Of a stretch of 47,593 bases of DNA, positions 18,918-26,258 are shown piece after piece. The DNA is from Sporomusaceae bacterium (lineage in GTDB: Bacteria > Bacillota_C > Negativicutes > Sporomusales_B > UBA7701), in the NCBI GenBank assembly GCA_022839045.1, contig JALHDI010000007.1, forward strand, positions 1 to 47,593, in the 5' to 3' direction. Every line of letters starts with the position of its first letter. The stretch's first letter is position 1. The position numbers and the translations under genes are program-made. Under the pieces are notes generated by a model. It was not told where the DNA came from. It saw only the letters and a program-made list of their open reading frames with translations, and did not search any database.

Positions 18918-20144
18918 TCACAGAACCTGGCTGATGTGCATGACCTTGAAGCGTCCGCCGCTCTTGGCCGCGGCCTTGCTCAACTGCACCAGGCAGACCG
19001 GGCACTCGGACACGACGATGTCGGCGCCGCTTTTTTCGATATTGGCCCTCTTCTTTTCGAGGATAGCGGCGGCGACCTCAGGGTAGTCGGTGTGGAACGA
19101 CCCGGCCCCGCCGCAGCAGGTATCGGCCCCCGCCATTTCGACGAAGTCCCCCGCCGCGCTTAAGAGCTGGCGGGGCTCTTTTTTGATTCCCTGACCGCGG
19201 CCTAGGTGGCACGGCTCGTGAAAAGTCACCTTGGCGGCGGAACGCTGGCGCGGCTTGTAGCCGGCCTTGACCAGGTATTCCGACAGGCTCATTATCTTGG
19301 CGCTGAAGGCCTTGGCCGCCTCCTGCCACTCGGGGTCGCCGGCGAAGTAGGCGCCGACGTGCTTGAGGGTGCCGGCGCAGCTGGCGCAGTCGCTGACGAC
19401 GATATCGGCGTCGGCGAACAGGCGGATGTTATCTTTGGCGAGGGCGAGGAAGTCTTCCCGCAGCCCGTGGGCCAGGTGGGGCAGGCCGCAGCAGGCGTTG
19501 TCGACCTGGCGGGGCGCGGTGACGGCGCCGAGGACGGCGAGGGTGTCGGCCACCGCCTCGGGGAACATCATCCGCATGCCGCAACCCTGGAAATAGGCGA
19601 CTTTGGCATCCCCGCCGACGGCCGCGCGGGCGGCGGGCGCCGCGCCGGCCAGCGCCGCGGGGCCGGCGAACCGGGACAGGTACTGCTCGCGGGTGAACGG
19701 GGCCGGCGCCATGCCGAAAGGCACAAGGCCGCCGAGGCCGAGCTTGCGGACCGCTTTGAGCGCGCCGGCGGACAGCTTGACGAGGTTACGCTTTTTCATC
19801 ATGACGCCGAGGGCGCGGTATTTGGCGCCCGGCCCGCCGTTCTGGTCGGTGATGTACTGGCGGAGGGCGATCATGGCCTCGTCGGTCTTGACCTTGCTGG
19901 GACAGTTGTCGATGCAGGTCCGGCACAGCAGGCAGAAGTTCGTCGCCTCGAGCACGCTGGCGTTGGGCTTGAAGCCGCCTTCGACCACGGCGCGGGCGAT
20001 GTTGTTCTTGCCGCGGGCGCTCGACGCCTCGATGTCCTTGACGCCGAACAACGGACAGACCGGTAGGCAGGTACCGCAGCGGTCGCACTGGGTGACGATA
20101 TCCTTGACTTCCTTCAACAGGTAGCAGGTGTTGTTCGTTGTCAT
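18918..20144 (-). CDS. glcF: GlcF-like iron-sulfur subunit of an alpha-hydroxyacid oxidoreductase
   Basis: The 408-residue protein starts MTTNNTCYLLKEV at an ATG after AAGGAG; the open frame continues upstream to 20723 but that part is shadow. Two 4Fe-4S motifs (CDRCGTCLPVCP and CLLCRTCIDNCP) lie in the first 100 residues. Two cysteine-rich CCG domains follow (CGMRMM...ACCGLPH, CASCAGTL; EPCHLGRG...CCGGAGSFH, CPVC). This is the GlcF / LutA-like electron-transfer partner of the FAD subunit encoded 23 bases upstream. Together they oxidise a 2-hydroxyacid such as glycolate or D-lactate and pass electrons on. The substrate is not determinable from sequence alone. Confidence 0.88.
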   Translation of the reverse strand: MTTNNTCYLLKEVKDIVTQCDRCGTCLPVCPLFGVKDIEASSARGKNNIARAVVEGGFKPNASVLEATNFCLLCRTCIDNCPSKVKTDEAMIALRQYITDQNGGPGAKYRALGVMMKKRNLVKLSAGALKAVRKLGLGGLVPFGMAPAPFTREQYLSRFAGPAALAGAAPAARAAVGGDAKVAYFQGCGMRMMFPEAVADTLAVLGAVTAPRQVDNACCGLPHLAHGLREDFLALAKDNIRLFADADIVVSDCASCAGTLKHVGAYFAGDPEWQEAAKAFSAKIMSLSEYLVKAGYKPRQRSAAKVTFHEPCHLGRGQGIKKEPRQLLSAAGDFVEMAGADTCCGGAGSFHTDYPEVAAAILEKKRANIEKSGADIVVSECPVCLVQLSKAAAKSGGRFKVMHISQVL

Positions 20145-20167
20145 GTCAGACTCCTTGCTCACTTCGG

Positions 20168-21556
20168 TCACCAGATTTTGTCGGGGTTGAGGATGCCTTT
20201 GGGGTCGAAGGCCTGTTTGACGGCTTTGAGGGCGGCGACGCCGTCCTCGCCGAGGGCGTCGGCGATGTAGCGGCGCTTGGTCATGCCGATGCCGTGCTCG
20301 CCGGACAGGGTGCCACCCACGGCCAGCGCGGCGGCGAAGATTTCGTCGACCGCCTTGTGGACCCGTTCGGCTTCGCCGGGATTGTTGAGATCGCAGAGGG
20401 CGGACGGGTGGAGGTTGCCGTCGCCGGCGTGGCCGTAGACGACGATGGGGATGGCGTGCTTTTCCGATATTTGTTTGATGCGGCGGACGACTTCGGGGAA
20501 GGCGTCGCGCGGCACCGAGATGTCTTCGCCGAGACGGGTGGGCGCCATTGCGCCCACGGCCGAACTCAGGCCGCGGCGGATGGCCCAGATGTCGTCGGCT
20601 TCCTTGGCCGAGGCGGCGATGCGGACTTCGGCCACTCCGAAGCCGCGGGCGATCTGCTCGATCTGGCCGGCCTGCTTGGCGAGCGCGGCCTCGTCTTCGC
20701 CGTCGATCTCGATGATGACGCACGCTTCGATGGCCGGGTCGATGTCCATTTTGCGGTGGCGGGCGACCGCCTGGATGCTCATTTTATCCATCAGTTCGGC
20801 CGACGCCGGCACGACCCCCGCCTGGAGCATGCCGTGGATGGTGGCGCAGGCGTTGTCGAGCGAGGGGAACATCAGTTGCAGTGTGTTGCGGGCCTTGGGC
20901 ATGGGGATGAGGCGCAGCAGCACCTTGGTGATTATGCCGAGAGTGCCCTCCGAGCCGGTGAACAGGCTGGTCAGGTTATAACCGGTGACGTTCTTGATCG
21001 CCTTGCCGCCGGTGTTGATGACGCGGCCGTCGGCGAGGACGACCTCAAGGCCCATGACATAGTTGCTGGTCACGCCGTATTTGACGGCCCGCATGCCTCC
21101 GGCGTTTTCGGCGACGTTGCCGCCGATGGTTGAGAACTTCCAACTGGCCGGATCGGGCGGATAGAACAGTCCTTTGGCGGCGCAGTGGTTGTACAGGTCA
21201 ATTGTCCTTACCCCCGGTTCGGCGGTGACCATCATGTTGCGCTCGTCGAACTCGAGGATTTTCGTCATCCGGTCGAGAGCCAGCGATATGCCTCCCCGCA
21301 CCGGGATGCTGCCGCCGGTGCGCCCGCTGGCCGCGCCCCTGGCTGTCACGGGTATGCCGTGCTCGTTGGCGCTGGCCATAACAGCGGCTACCTCCGCGGT
21401 CGTCGACGGGCGGACGACAAGCTCGGGGCTGTTGGCCGGCAGCAGGGGGATGAAGGAGGAATCATAAGAATATCCGAACCGGTCGAGGTCTTTTTCGAGC
21501 ACGTTTTCAGGCCCGACTGCCGCCCTCAGTTGTTCCTTTATGGCTTCATTTATCAT
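20168..21556 (-). CDS. glcD: GlcD-like FAD-binding 2-hydroxyacid oxidase/dehydrogenase subunit
   Basis: The 462-residue protein has a PCMH-type FAD-binding domain (PVTARGAASGRTGGSIP near residue 75; GGNVAENAGGMRAVKYG) and a FAD-oxidase C-terminal domain (VYGHAGDGNLHPS, GTLSGEHGIGMTKRRYI with the catalytic/metal-binding His residues). The start follows GGGAGG. It is cotranscribed with glcF. With the adjacent thioesterase and TRAP-TAXI transporter it may form a catabolic unit for an imported hydroxyacid. D-lactate or glycolate are the usual substrates of close families. Confidence 0.9.
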   Translation of the reverse strand: MINEAIKEQLRAAVGPENVLEKDLDRFGYSYDSSFIPLLPANSPELVVRPSTTAEVAAVMASANEHGIPVTARGAASGRTGGSIPVRGGISLALDRMTKILEFDERNMMVTAEPGVRTIDLYNHCAAKGLFYPPDPASWKFSTIGGNVAENAGGMRAVKYGVTSNYVMGLEVVLADGRVINTGGKAIKNVTGYNLTSLFTGSEGTLGIITKVLLRLIPMPKARNTLQLMFPSLDNACATIHGMLQAGVVPASAELMDKMSIQAVARHRKMDIDPAIEACVIIEIDGEDEAALAKQAGQIEQIARGFGVAEVRIAASAKEADDIWAIRRGLSSAVGAMAPTRLGEDISVPRDAFPEVVRRIKQISEKHAIPIVVYGHAGDGNLHPSALCDLNNPGEAERVHKAVDEIFAAALAVGGTLSGEHGIGMTKRRYIADALGEDGVAALKAVKQAFDPKGILNPDKIW

Positions 21557-21568
21557 CTTTGCGCCTCC

Positions 21569-21582
21569 CGATATTGGTATCG
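21569..21582. promoter_or_regulatory. candidate operator in the glcD leader
   Basis: A perfect inverted repeat CGATA-4-TATCG lies between the glcD promoter and its ribosome-binding site, where a bound repressor would block transcription. The regulator is unknown. Confidence 0.3.
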
Positions 21583-21603
21583 CCCAGCTTGGCTCTAATC
21601 CAA

Positions 21604-21612
21604 ATTATAACA
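21604..21612 (-). promoter_or_regulatory. extended -10 promoter for glcDF
   Basis: On the minus strand TG, one base, then a perfect TATAAT (21609-21604) forms an extended -10 about 48 bases upstream of the glcD start. No good -35 hexamer is present. Confidence 0.5.
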
Positions 21613-21674
21613 TATATATCGCCTCGCCGGCCGGAAAGAAGAGCCGATAGCGTATTTTTTCGCCCGGCAAAGCG

Positions 21675-21702
21675 AATGCCGCCCGTACTGCCGGGCGGCA
21701 TT
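21675..21702 (-). terminator. hairpin after the thioesterase gene
   Basis: AATGCCGCCCG and CGGGCGGCATT form an 11-base perfect stem with a 6-base loop just beyond the thioesterase stop. The downstream T content on the minus strand is low, so termination may be partial, letting some transcripts run into glcDF. Confidence 0.55.
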
Positions 21703-21722
21703 TACAGATGGTCCTGCAAAAC

Positions 21723-22154
21723 TCATTTGAGGTAATCGCGCTCGATGTCTTTCATCCGCTCTTTGGCTTTCTTCAGCAGTTGGCCGCGGTTGACCACGGC
21801 CCGCTCGTGCCGGCCGCTGCCGATTACCCCCAGCTCGTCGCAGGCGGTGATGTCGAAGAAGAGCCGGTTGCCGTCGACCTGCCGCAATACCGCCTTGACG
21901 GTGACCGACATCCCGGTGCCGGTCGGCGCCTCGTGGGTGAATTCCATATGGCGTCCGACGGTGATGAACCCTTCCGGCAGCTTTTTTTCCACCGCTTCGA
22001 CGGACGCGCGGATCATCAGGTCCACGTAGGCCGGCGTGGCCAGCAGGCAGGCAAGGGCGCCGCTGCCGTGATGGGCGGCGGTGTCGGCGTCGCGGACGGT
22101 TTTTTGGACGACCGCCTCGATGCCTGGCGCTAAGTAGTCGTTCAGGTTAATCAT
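21723..22154 (-). CDS. hot-dog-fold thioesterase, FlK/YbgC-like
   Basis: The 143-residue single-domain protein contains LACLLATPAYVDLMIRAS, VGRHMEFTHEAPTGTGMSV and FFDITACDELGVIGSGRHERAVV. These match the fluoroacetyl-CoA-thioesterase-like hot-dog family, with the expected Thr, Glu and His positions visible. It probably hydrolyses a short acyl-CoA. It is separated from glcDF by a hairpin and from the TRAP genes by a strong terminator, so it is probably its own transcript. The start ATG follows AAAGGAGG. Confidence 0.8.
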   Translation of the reverse strand: MINLNDYLAPGIEAVVQKTVRDADTAAHHGSGALACLLATPAYVDLMIRASVEAVEKKLPEGFITVGRHMEFTHEAPTGTGMSVTVKAVLRQVDGNRLFFDITACDELGVIGSGRHERAVVNRGQLLKKAKERMKDIERDYLK

Positions 22155-22376
22155 GGAAGACAGCCTCCTTTTTAATTATATTGAAATTTCTGACTATTAT
22201 TTTCCTTGATTATACCACATCAGGAAGCGGTTTTCTACAAGCCGGGCTCTCCCGACGAAGGAACGGCGGCGATTATTTCCCGTCCGCGATAATTGAATTA
22301 GTCATGAGCGCCCGCCCGGGACCGCGGACGATGGTGGATATCCAGGCGCCGTACTGCTTCAAATAACTATCGCTGC

Positions 22377-22417
22377 AAAAACGCCCCGCCCGGCAGGCTC
22401 TGCCGGGGCGGGGCGTT
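22377..22417 (-). terminator. strong terminator of the TAXI-TRAP operon
   Basis: On the minus strand a GC-rich stem of about 17 pairs with one bulged G and a 3-base loop (arms 22380-22396 and 22400-22417) is followed by TTTTT. It lies 22 bases beyond the TRAP permease stop. Confidence 0.85.
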
Positions 22418-22438
22418 CGGTTTTGGAGTCGGCTCGTC

Positions 22439-24424
22439 TTATGCCGTTACGTCGGCGTTGCGCCTGGCGGCCATACGCTGGCGGATGTACAGGAGAACCA
22501 GAACGGCGGCGCCGGTGATTTCCCATTGCAGGAGGGGCGATATCAGCGAGAAACCGGCGGCGAGCAGCAATGCCCTCTCCCACCAGCGGCACGGACTGAA
22601 GAGGTAGCCGGTGGCGCACGCGCCGATGGCGTAGATGCCTAGGAAAGTAGTCATCAGTCCCTCAATGAAGCTGGGCAGGGAGAATTGGATGAACAGCAGC
22701 GAGGGGAACATGACGAAGACGTAGGGGACGATGTAAGCGCCGTAGCCAAGCTTGAAGGCTTCGAAGCCGGTCCGGAAGGGAGCGGATTTGGCGACGCCGG
22801 AGGCGGCGAAGGCGGCCAGGGCTACCGGCGGGGTGATGTCGGCGATGATACCGAAGTAGAAGACGAACAGGTGGGCCGCCAGCGGGGGGATGCCCACCTG
22901 GATGAGGGCCGGGGCGGAGATGGTCGACTGGATGATGTAGTTAGCGGTCGTCGGCACGCCCATGCCGAGGATGAGGGAGCTGATCATGGTGAAAACGAGG
23001 GTGAGGTAGACGCTGCCGCCGGCGAGGGCTACGATGCCGCCGGCCATCTTGAGGCCTAGGCCGGAGAGGGTGATGACGCCGACGATGATGCCGGCGGTGG
23101 CGCAGGCCACGACGACCGGAAGCGCGGAGCGGGCGCCGTCCTCGAGCCCCTGGATGAAGTCTTTCAGGCTCATCCGCGTCTCGGCGTGGAGGAAGGAAAC
23201 GGCGAAGATGGTTATTAGGCCGAGGAGAGCGGCGAGCATCGGCGTGAAGCCGTAGGTCAGGAAAGCGACGATGGCGACGATAGGCATGGCGAGGGTCCAG
23301 CGCGTTCTGATCAGGGAGCGCCAGTCGGGCAGCTTTTCCTTGGGCATGCCGTGCAGGCCGGTCCGCTTGGCTTCGAGGTGGACGGAGATGTAGACGCCGG
23401 TGAAGTAGAAAACGGCGGGGATGGTGGCGGCGATGGCGATATTTATGTAGGGAATGTTGAGGAATTCGGTCATGACGAAGGCGGCGGCGCCCATGATCGG
23501 GGGCATAAGCTGGCCGCCGGTGGAGGCGCACGCTTCGACGGCGCCGGCGAATTCCCGCCGGTAGCCGATGCTTTTCATCAGAGGGATGGTGACCGAGCCG
23601 GTGCCGACGACGTTGGCGACCGAGCTGCCGGATATTGTCCCTTGCAGGGAGCTGGCCAGCACCGCCGCCTTGGCCGGGCCGCCCACGGCGCCGCCGGTGA
23701 TGCCGACGGCAACGTTCGTCAGCCAGTCGCCGATGCCGGATCTTTTCAGGAAGGAGGCGAAGAGCATGAACAGGAAAATGAAGGTCGAAGAGACGTCGAT
23801 GGGGATGCCGAGGATGCCCTCGGTACTCAGCCACTGGAAGGTGACGATGCGCTCGACGGTGAAGCCGGGATGGGCGAGGAACCCGGGAAGTTCGGGGCCG
23901 ATGTAGGCGTAGACGAGGAAGATCGAGGCCAGCGAGGTAATTACGACGCCGGCGACGCGTCGGCTGGCCTCGAGGATCAGCAGAACGGCGGTCAGCGACA
24001 CGGCGAAGTCGAGGTTGTCGAAGTTGCCGGCTTTGTTGATGATGTCTTCGTAGAAAACGACATGGTAGAGGGCGACGCCGGCCGACAACAAGATCATGAT
24101 GAGATCGTTCCAGGGGACTGTCTCGCTTTTACGCTTGCGGCTGACGGCATAGAGTATGTAGATGAGGACGAGGGCGAAGCCGACGTGGGGCGCGCGCTGG
24201 AGGGTGGACGGGAAGACGCCGAAGGCTGCGGTGTACAACTGGCCGAACGACCAGATTACGCAGATAACGGTGATGATGTGCGGCCAATACCCTTTCAGTT
24301 TGCGGAAGCTGAATTCGGGGTCGTATTTGGCGAGAATGGCTTCGGCCTCCTGTTCGGCGGCCTTGTCGGGCACTATCGCGGCTGCGGCGATTTTTTTATC
24401 GGTGTCGTCTTTTCTGTGAGTCAT
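22439..24424 (-). CDS. TRAP transporter fused membrane subunit (4TM/12TM)
   Basis: The 661-residue polytopic protein has an N-terminal four-helix DctQ-like part (up to about residue 180) fused to a DctM-like 12-helix part. Typical DctM segments are GTISGSSVANVVGTGSVTIP, CASTGGQLMPPIMGAAAFVM, LGMGVPTTANYI and FGIIADITPPVALAAFAASG. This architecture is characteristic of TAXI-type TRAP systems, and the TAXI binding protein is encoded directly upstream. It imports an organic anion, probably with sodium. The substrate is unknown; neighbouring hydroxyacid oxidase genes suggest a carboxylate. Confidence 0.92.
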   Translation of the reverse strand: MTHRKDDTDKKIAAAAIVPDKAAEQEAEAILAKYDPEFSFRKLKGYWPHIITVICVIWSFGQLYTAAFGVFPSTLQRAPHVGFALVLIYILYAVSRKRKSETVPWNDLIMILLSAGVALYHVVFYEDIINKAGNFDNLDFAVSLTAVLLILEASRRVAGVVITSLASIFLVYAYIGPELPGFLAHPGFTVERIVTFQWLSTEGILGIPIDVSSTFIFLFMLFASFLKRSGIGDWLTNVAVGITGGAVGGPAKAAVLASSLQGTISGSSVANVVGTGSVTIPLMKSIGYRREFAGAVEACASTGGQLMPPIMGAAAFVMTEFLNIPYINIAIAATIPAVFYFTGVYISVHLEAKRTGLHGMPKEKLPDWRSLIRTRWTLAMPIVAIVAFLTYGFTPMLAALLGLITIFAVSFLHAETRMSLKDFIQGLEDGARSALPVVVACATAGIIVGVITLSGLGLKMAGGIVALAGGSVYLTLVFTMISSLILGMGVPTTANYIIQSTISAPALIQVGIPPLAAHLFVFYFGIIADITPPVALAAFAASGVAKSAPFRTGFEAFKLGYGAYIVPYVFVMFPSLLFIQFSLPSFIEGLMTTFLGIYAIGACATGYLFSPCRWWERALLLAAGFSLISPLLQWEITGAAVLVLLYIRQRMAARRNADVTA

Positions 24425-24465
24425 GTTATCCTCCCTCGGCGAGGGTGTTAATACGTCGGGGGAAA

Positions 24466-24501
24466 ACGGGGGAAGCCTAGCCCCGGCCTGGCTTCCCCCG
24501 T
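24466..24501 (-). other. intercistronic hairpin between TAXI and TRAP genes
   Basis: A perfect 12-base inverted repeat ACGGGGGAAGCC / GGCTTCCCCCGT with a 12-base loop is followed on the minus strand by TTTT. In binding-protein operons such hairpins commonly cap or attenuate the mRNA so that the binding protein is made in excess of the permease. Confidence 0.6.
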
Positions 24502-24511
24502 AGGGAGGGGT

Positions 24512-25522
24512 TTATTTGGGAACGAGGTTGTCGGGGATTTTGACCCCTTTTTCTTTGTAGTATTTGATGGCGCCGGGATGGAGCGGGGTTGTGATGCCGT
24601 CGAGAGCTTTCTCGAGCTTGATGTATTTACCGGCGGCATGGGCGGCGGCGATTTCGGCGTTTTTCTCGTAGAAGGTCTTGGTCAGTTCGTAAACGAGGTC
24701 GTCCTTGAGGTCGGCCTTGCAGTAGAGGGCGGCCTGCATGCTTACGGTATAGACGTCATTCTCGTTGCCGTAGGTGCCCTTGGGAATGACGAACTGGCTG
24801 AAGAAGGGATATTTGGCCTTCATTTTGTCGAAGGTCGGCCCCTTGATTTCCACCATCTTGATCTTGCGGGCGGTCATGACGTCCTGAATGGCGGCTGCCG
24901 GAACGCTGAGCACGCCGAAGTTGGCGTCGATGTGGCCGTCCTTGAATTTGTTGGCGGCGTCGCCGAAGCCGGCGAATTCGGGTTTGAAGTCGGAGAACTG
25001 CAGGCCGTATTCGGCGAAGATGTCCTTGGAGATTACGGCCGTGCCGCTGCCGGTGGGTCCGATGGCCACTTTCTTGCCTTTGAGGTCGGCGATGGAGTTG
25101 ACGGGGCTGTCGGCGGCGACGAAGCCTTGATAGACTTCGGGGTAGATGACGCCGATGGTACGGAAGTTTTTGATGGCCTTGGTGTCCTTGAAGGCGTCCC
25201 CTTCACCCTTCCAGGCTTGGTCGGCGATGTTGTTCATAGCCATGCCGAGATGGGCTTCGCCCTTGCCGATGCGCTTGATGTTTTCCACCGAGGCGCCGGA
25301 AGGCTGGGAGGTAACCTGGACTTTGCCGGCGAGATGCTTGTTCCAGGTGTTGGCGATTGAGCCGCCGAGAGCGAAATAGGTTCCGCCGGTCGAGCCGGTC
25401 AGCAGGAAGAGTTGCTCGGTTTTCGGCTTGGCGGCCTGTTTGTCCCCGCCGCCGCAGCCTGCGGCCAGGATGGCGAGTACGAAGACCACGAGAACCAGAG
25501 TGGCTGTTTTCCGAAGACGCAT
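24512..25522 (-). CDS. TAXI-family TRAP solute-binding lipoprotein
   Basis: The 336-residue precursor has a lipobox near residue 23 (VLAILAAGCGGG). The mature part begins with the TAXI hallmark LLTGSTGGTYFALGGSIANTW and contains ASVENIKRIGKGEAHLGMAMNNIAD and KKVAIGPTGSGTAV. It delivers the ligand to the fused TRAP permease encoded downstream. TAXI proteins are known to bind glutamate or related dicarboxylates in some cases, but ligand cannot be read from sequence. The start follows AGGAGGGG. Confidence 0.92.
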   Translation of the reverse strand: MRLRKTATLVLVVFVLAILAAGCGGGDKQAAKPKTEQLFLLTGSTGGTYFALGGSIANTWNKHLAGKVQVTSQPSGASVENIKRIGKGEAHLGMAMNNIADQAWKGEGDAFKDTKAIKNFRTIGVIYPEVYQGFVAADSPVNSIADLKGKKVAIGPTGSGTAVISKDIFAEYGLQFSDFKPEFAGFGDAANKFKDGHIDANFGVLSVPAAAIQDVMTARKIKMVEIKGPTFDKMKAKYPFFSQFVIPKGTYGNENDVYTVSMQAALYCKADLKDDLVYELTKTFYEKNAEIAAAHAAGKYIKLEKALDGITTPLHPGAIKYYKEKGVKIPDNLVPK

Positions 25523-25676
25523 TTCTTTTTTCCCCTCCTAAAATTTAATGGTTCGCTTTATCGTGGAAATAAAAAAACCCGGACAGCTGCAAACAGGATG
25601 TTTGGTGTGGACGGGCGACGTTGCCGCGTGTAGTGCGTCGAAAGGACATTATCCATTTTTCGGTAACTTTGATAAT

Positions 25677-25705
25677 ATTATATATTAGACTTGTTAGGTG
25701 GTCAA
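25677..25705 (-). promoter_or_regulatory. sigma-A promoter of the TAXI-TRAP operon
   Basis: On the minus strand TTGACC (25705-25700), a 17-base spacer and TATAAT (25682-25677) give a near-consensus promoter. It directs a leader of about 150 bases to the TAXI start. Confidence 0.8.
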
Positions 25706-25712
25706 TGCATTT

Positions 25713-25724
25713 TGAAATAATTCA
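25713..25724. promoter_or_regulatory. TGAAATAATTCA inverted repeat upstream of the TAXI promoter
   Basis: A 12-base near-palindrome (TGAA/TTCA arms) lies 8 bases upstream of the TAXI -35. It is built from the same half-sites as the repeats at 25835-25880, so it is a candidate operator for the same regulator. Confidence 0.35.
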
Positions 25725-25834
25725 TGCAAAAAATGTTATAAATTGAATTAATTTAAACGTCATTTCGAGGCGAAACAAGCGCCAAACTCAGCATTTCTAA
25801 GGCTGGATGGCCAAGCAGGAAAGCGTAATTCCAG

Positions 25835-25880
25835 TGAAATTTGTCTTATTTCATTCAAAATTTCATGCATTGATGAAATT
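25835..25880. repeat. pair of inverted repeats with TGAAAT/ATTTCA half-sites
   Basis: TGAAAT (25835-25840) faces ATTTCA (25848-25853) across 7 bases. AATTTCAT (25859-25866) faces ATGAAATT (25873-25880) across 6 bases. The two inverted repeats are adjacent, centred about 25 bases apart, as cooperative operators often are. The RpiR regulator at 28550 is one candidate binder; this is inference. Confidence 0.4.
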
Positions 25881-26123
25881 AGAAAATCAATATGCGTTAC
25901 AAGCTTCGCATGCCCATTAGCCCCTAGATAGCGGCGGATACCGGCGGTTAAGGCGAAGATGATAACGCCCCGCTCCTGAAAACACCGGCCAACCGCGCTT
26001 CGGCTCTGGAGATGAACATTTTAATAAATCGCGGGCGTGGACTACTTCTTATGCATTATTTGAATATATAATTTCATTAAAATATACGTCCGGAAATTAT
26101 TGATGCATTTCTTTAATATTGTA

Positions 26124-26159
26124 TTGTATACCTTCATTTTTGGTGGTAAAATGAAGGTA
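26124..26159 (+). promoter_or_regulatory. aminotransferase promoter overlapped by a perfect inverted repeat
   Basis: TTGTAT (26124-26129), a 17-base spacer and TAAAAT (26147-26152) form a promoter. A perfect 12-base inverted repeat, TACCTTCATTTT and AAAATGAAGGTA around 7 bases (26129-26159), covers the spacer and -10. A protein bound there would exclude polymerase; alternatively it could be a hairpin near the transcript start. The leader to the ATG at 26259 is about 95 bases. Confidence 0.6.
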
Positions 26160-26258
26160 AAATTTCACAATTCTTTGCGGCAGGCTGTTCCGCTGTCCAG
26201 GCATTACAAGGGGTCATTTTACCGATACAAACACAATTATCACAAGGAGGCCGGATCG

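Larger units (their letters stand above)
25523..26258. other. 736-base AT-rich regulatory region between divergent TAXI and aminotransferase genes
   Basis: No gene is supported. The frame running from 26100 into the aminotransferase is upstream sequence without a ribosome site. The region is markedly AT-rich against its GC-rich surroundings. It holds the TAXI promoter, the aminotransferase promoter with an overlapping inverted repeat, and at least three inverted repeats built from TGAAAT/ATTTCA half-sites. The middle part (about 25890-26040) shows nothing I recognise. Confidence 0.6.

Noticed and set aside
20145..20723. N-terminal extension of the GlcF frame up to 20723
   Set aside because: The extension is Arg-, Pro- and Gly-rich nonsense overlapping the glcD gene. 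The GlcF family N-terminus and a good ribosome site occur at 20144.
26100..26258. Upstream extension of the aminotransferase frame from 26100
   Set aside because: The region contains the promoter and inverted repeat and lacks a ribosome site. The family N-terminus starts at 26259 after AAGGAGG.
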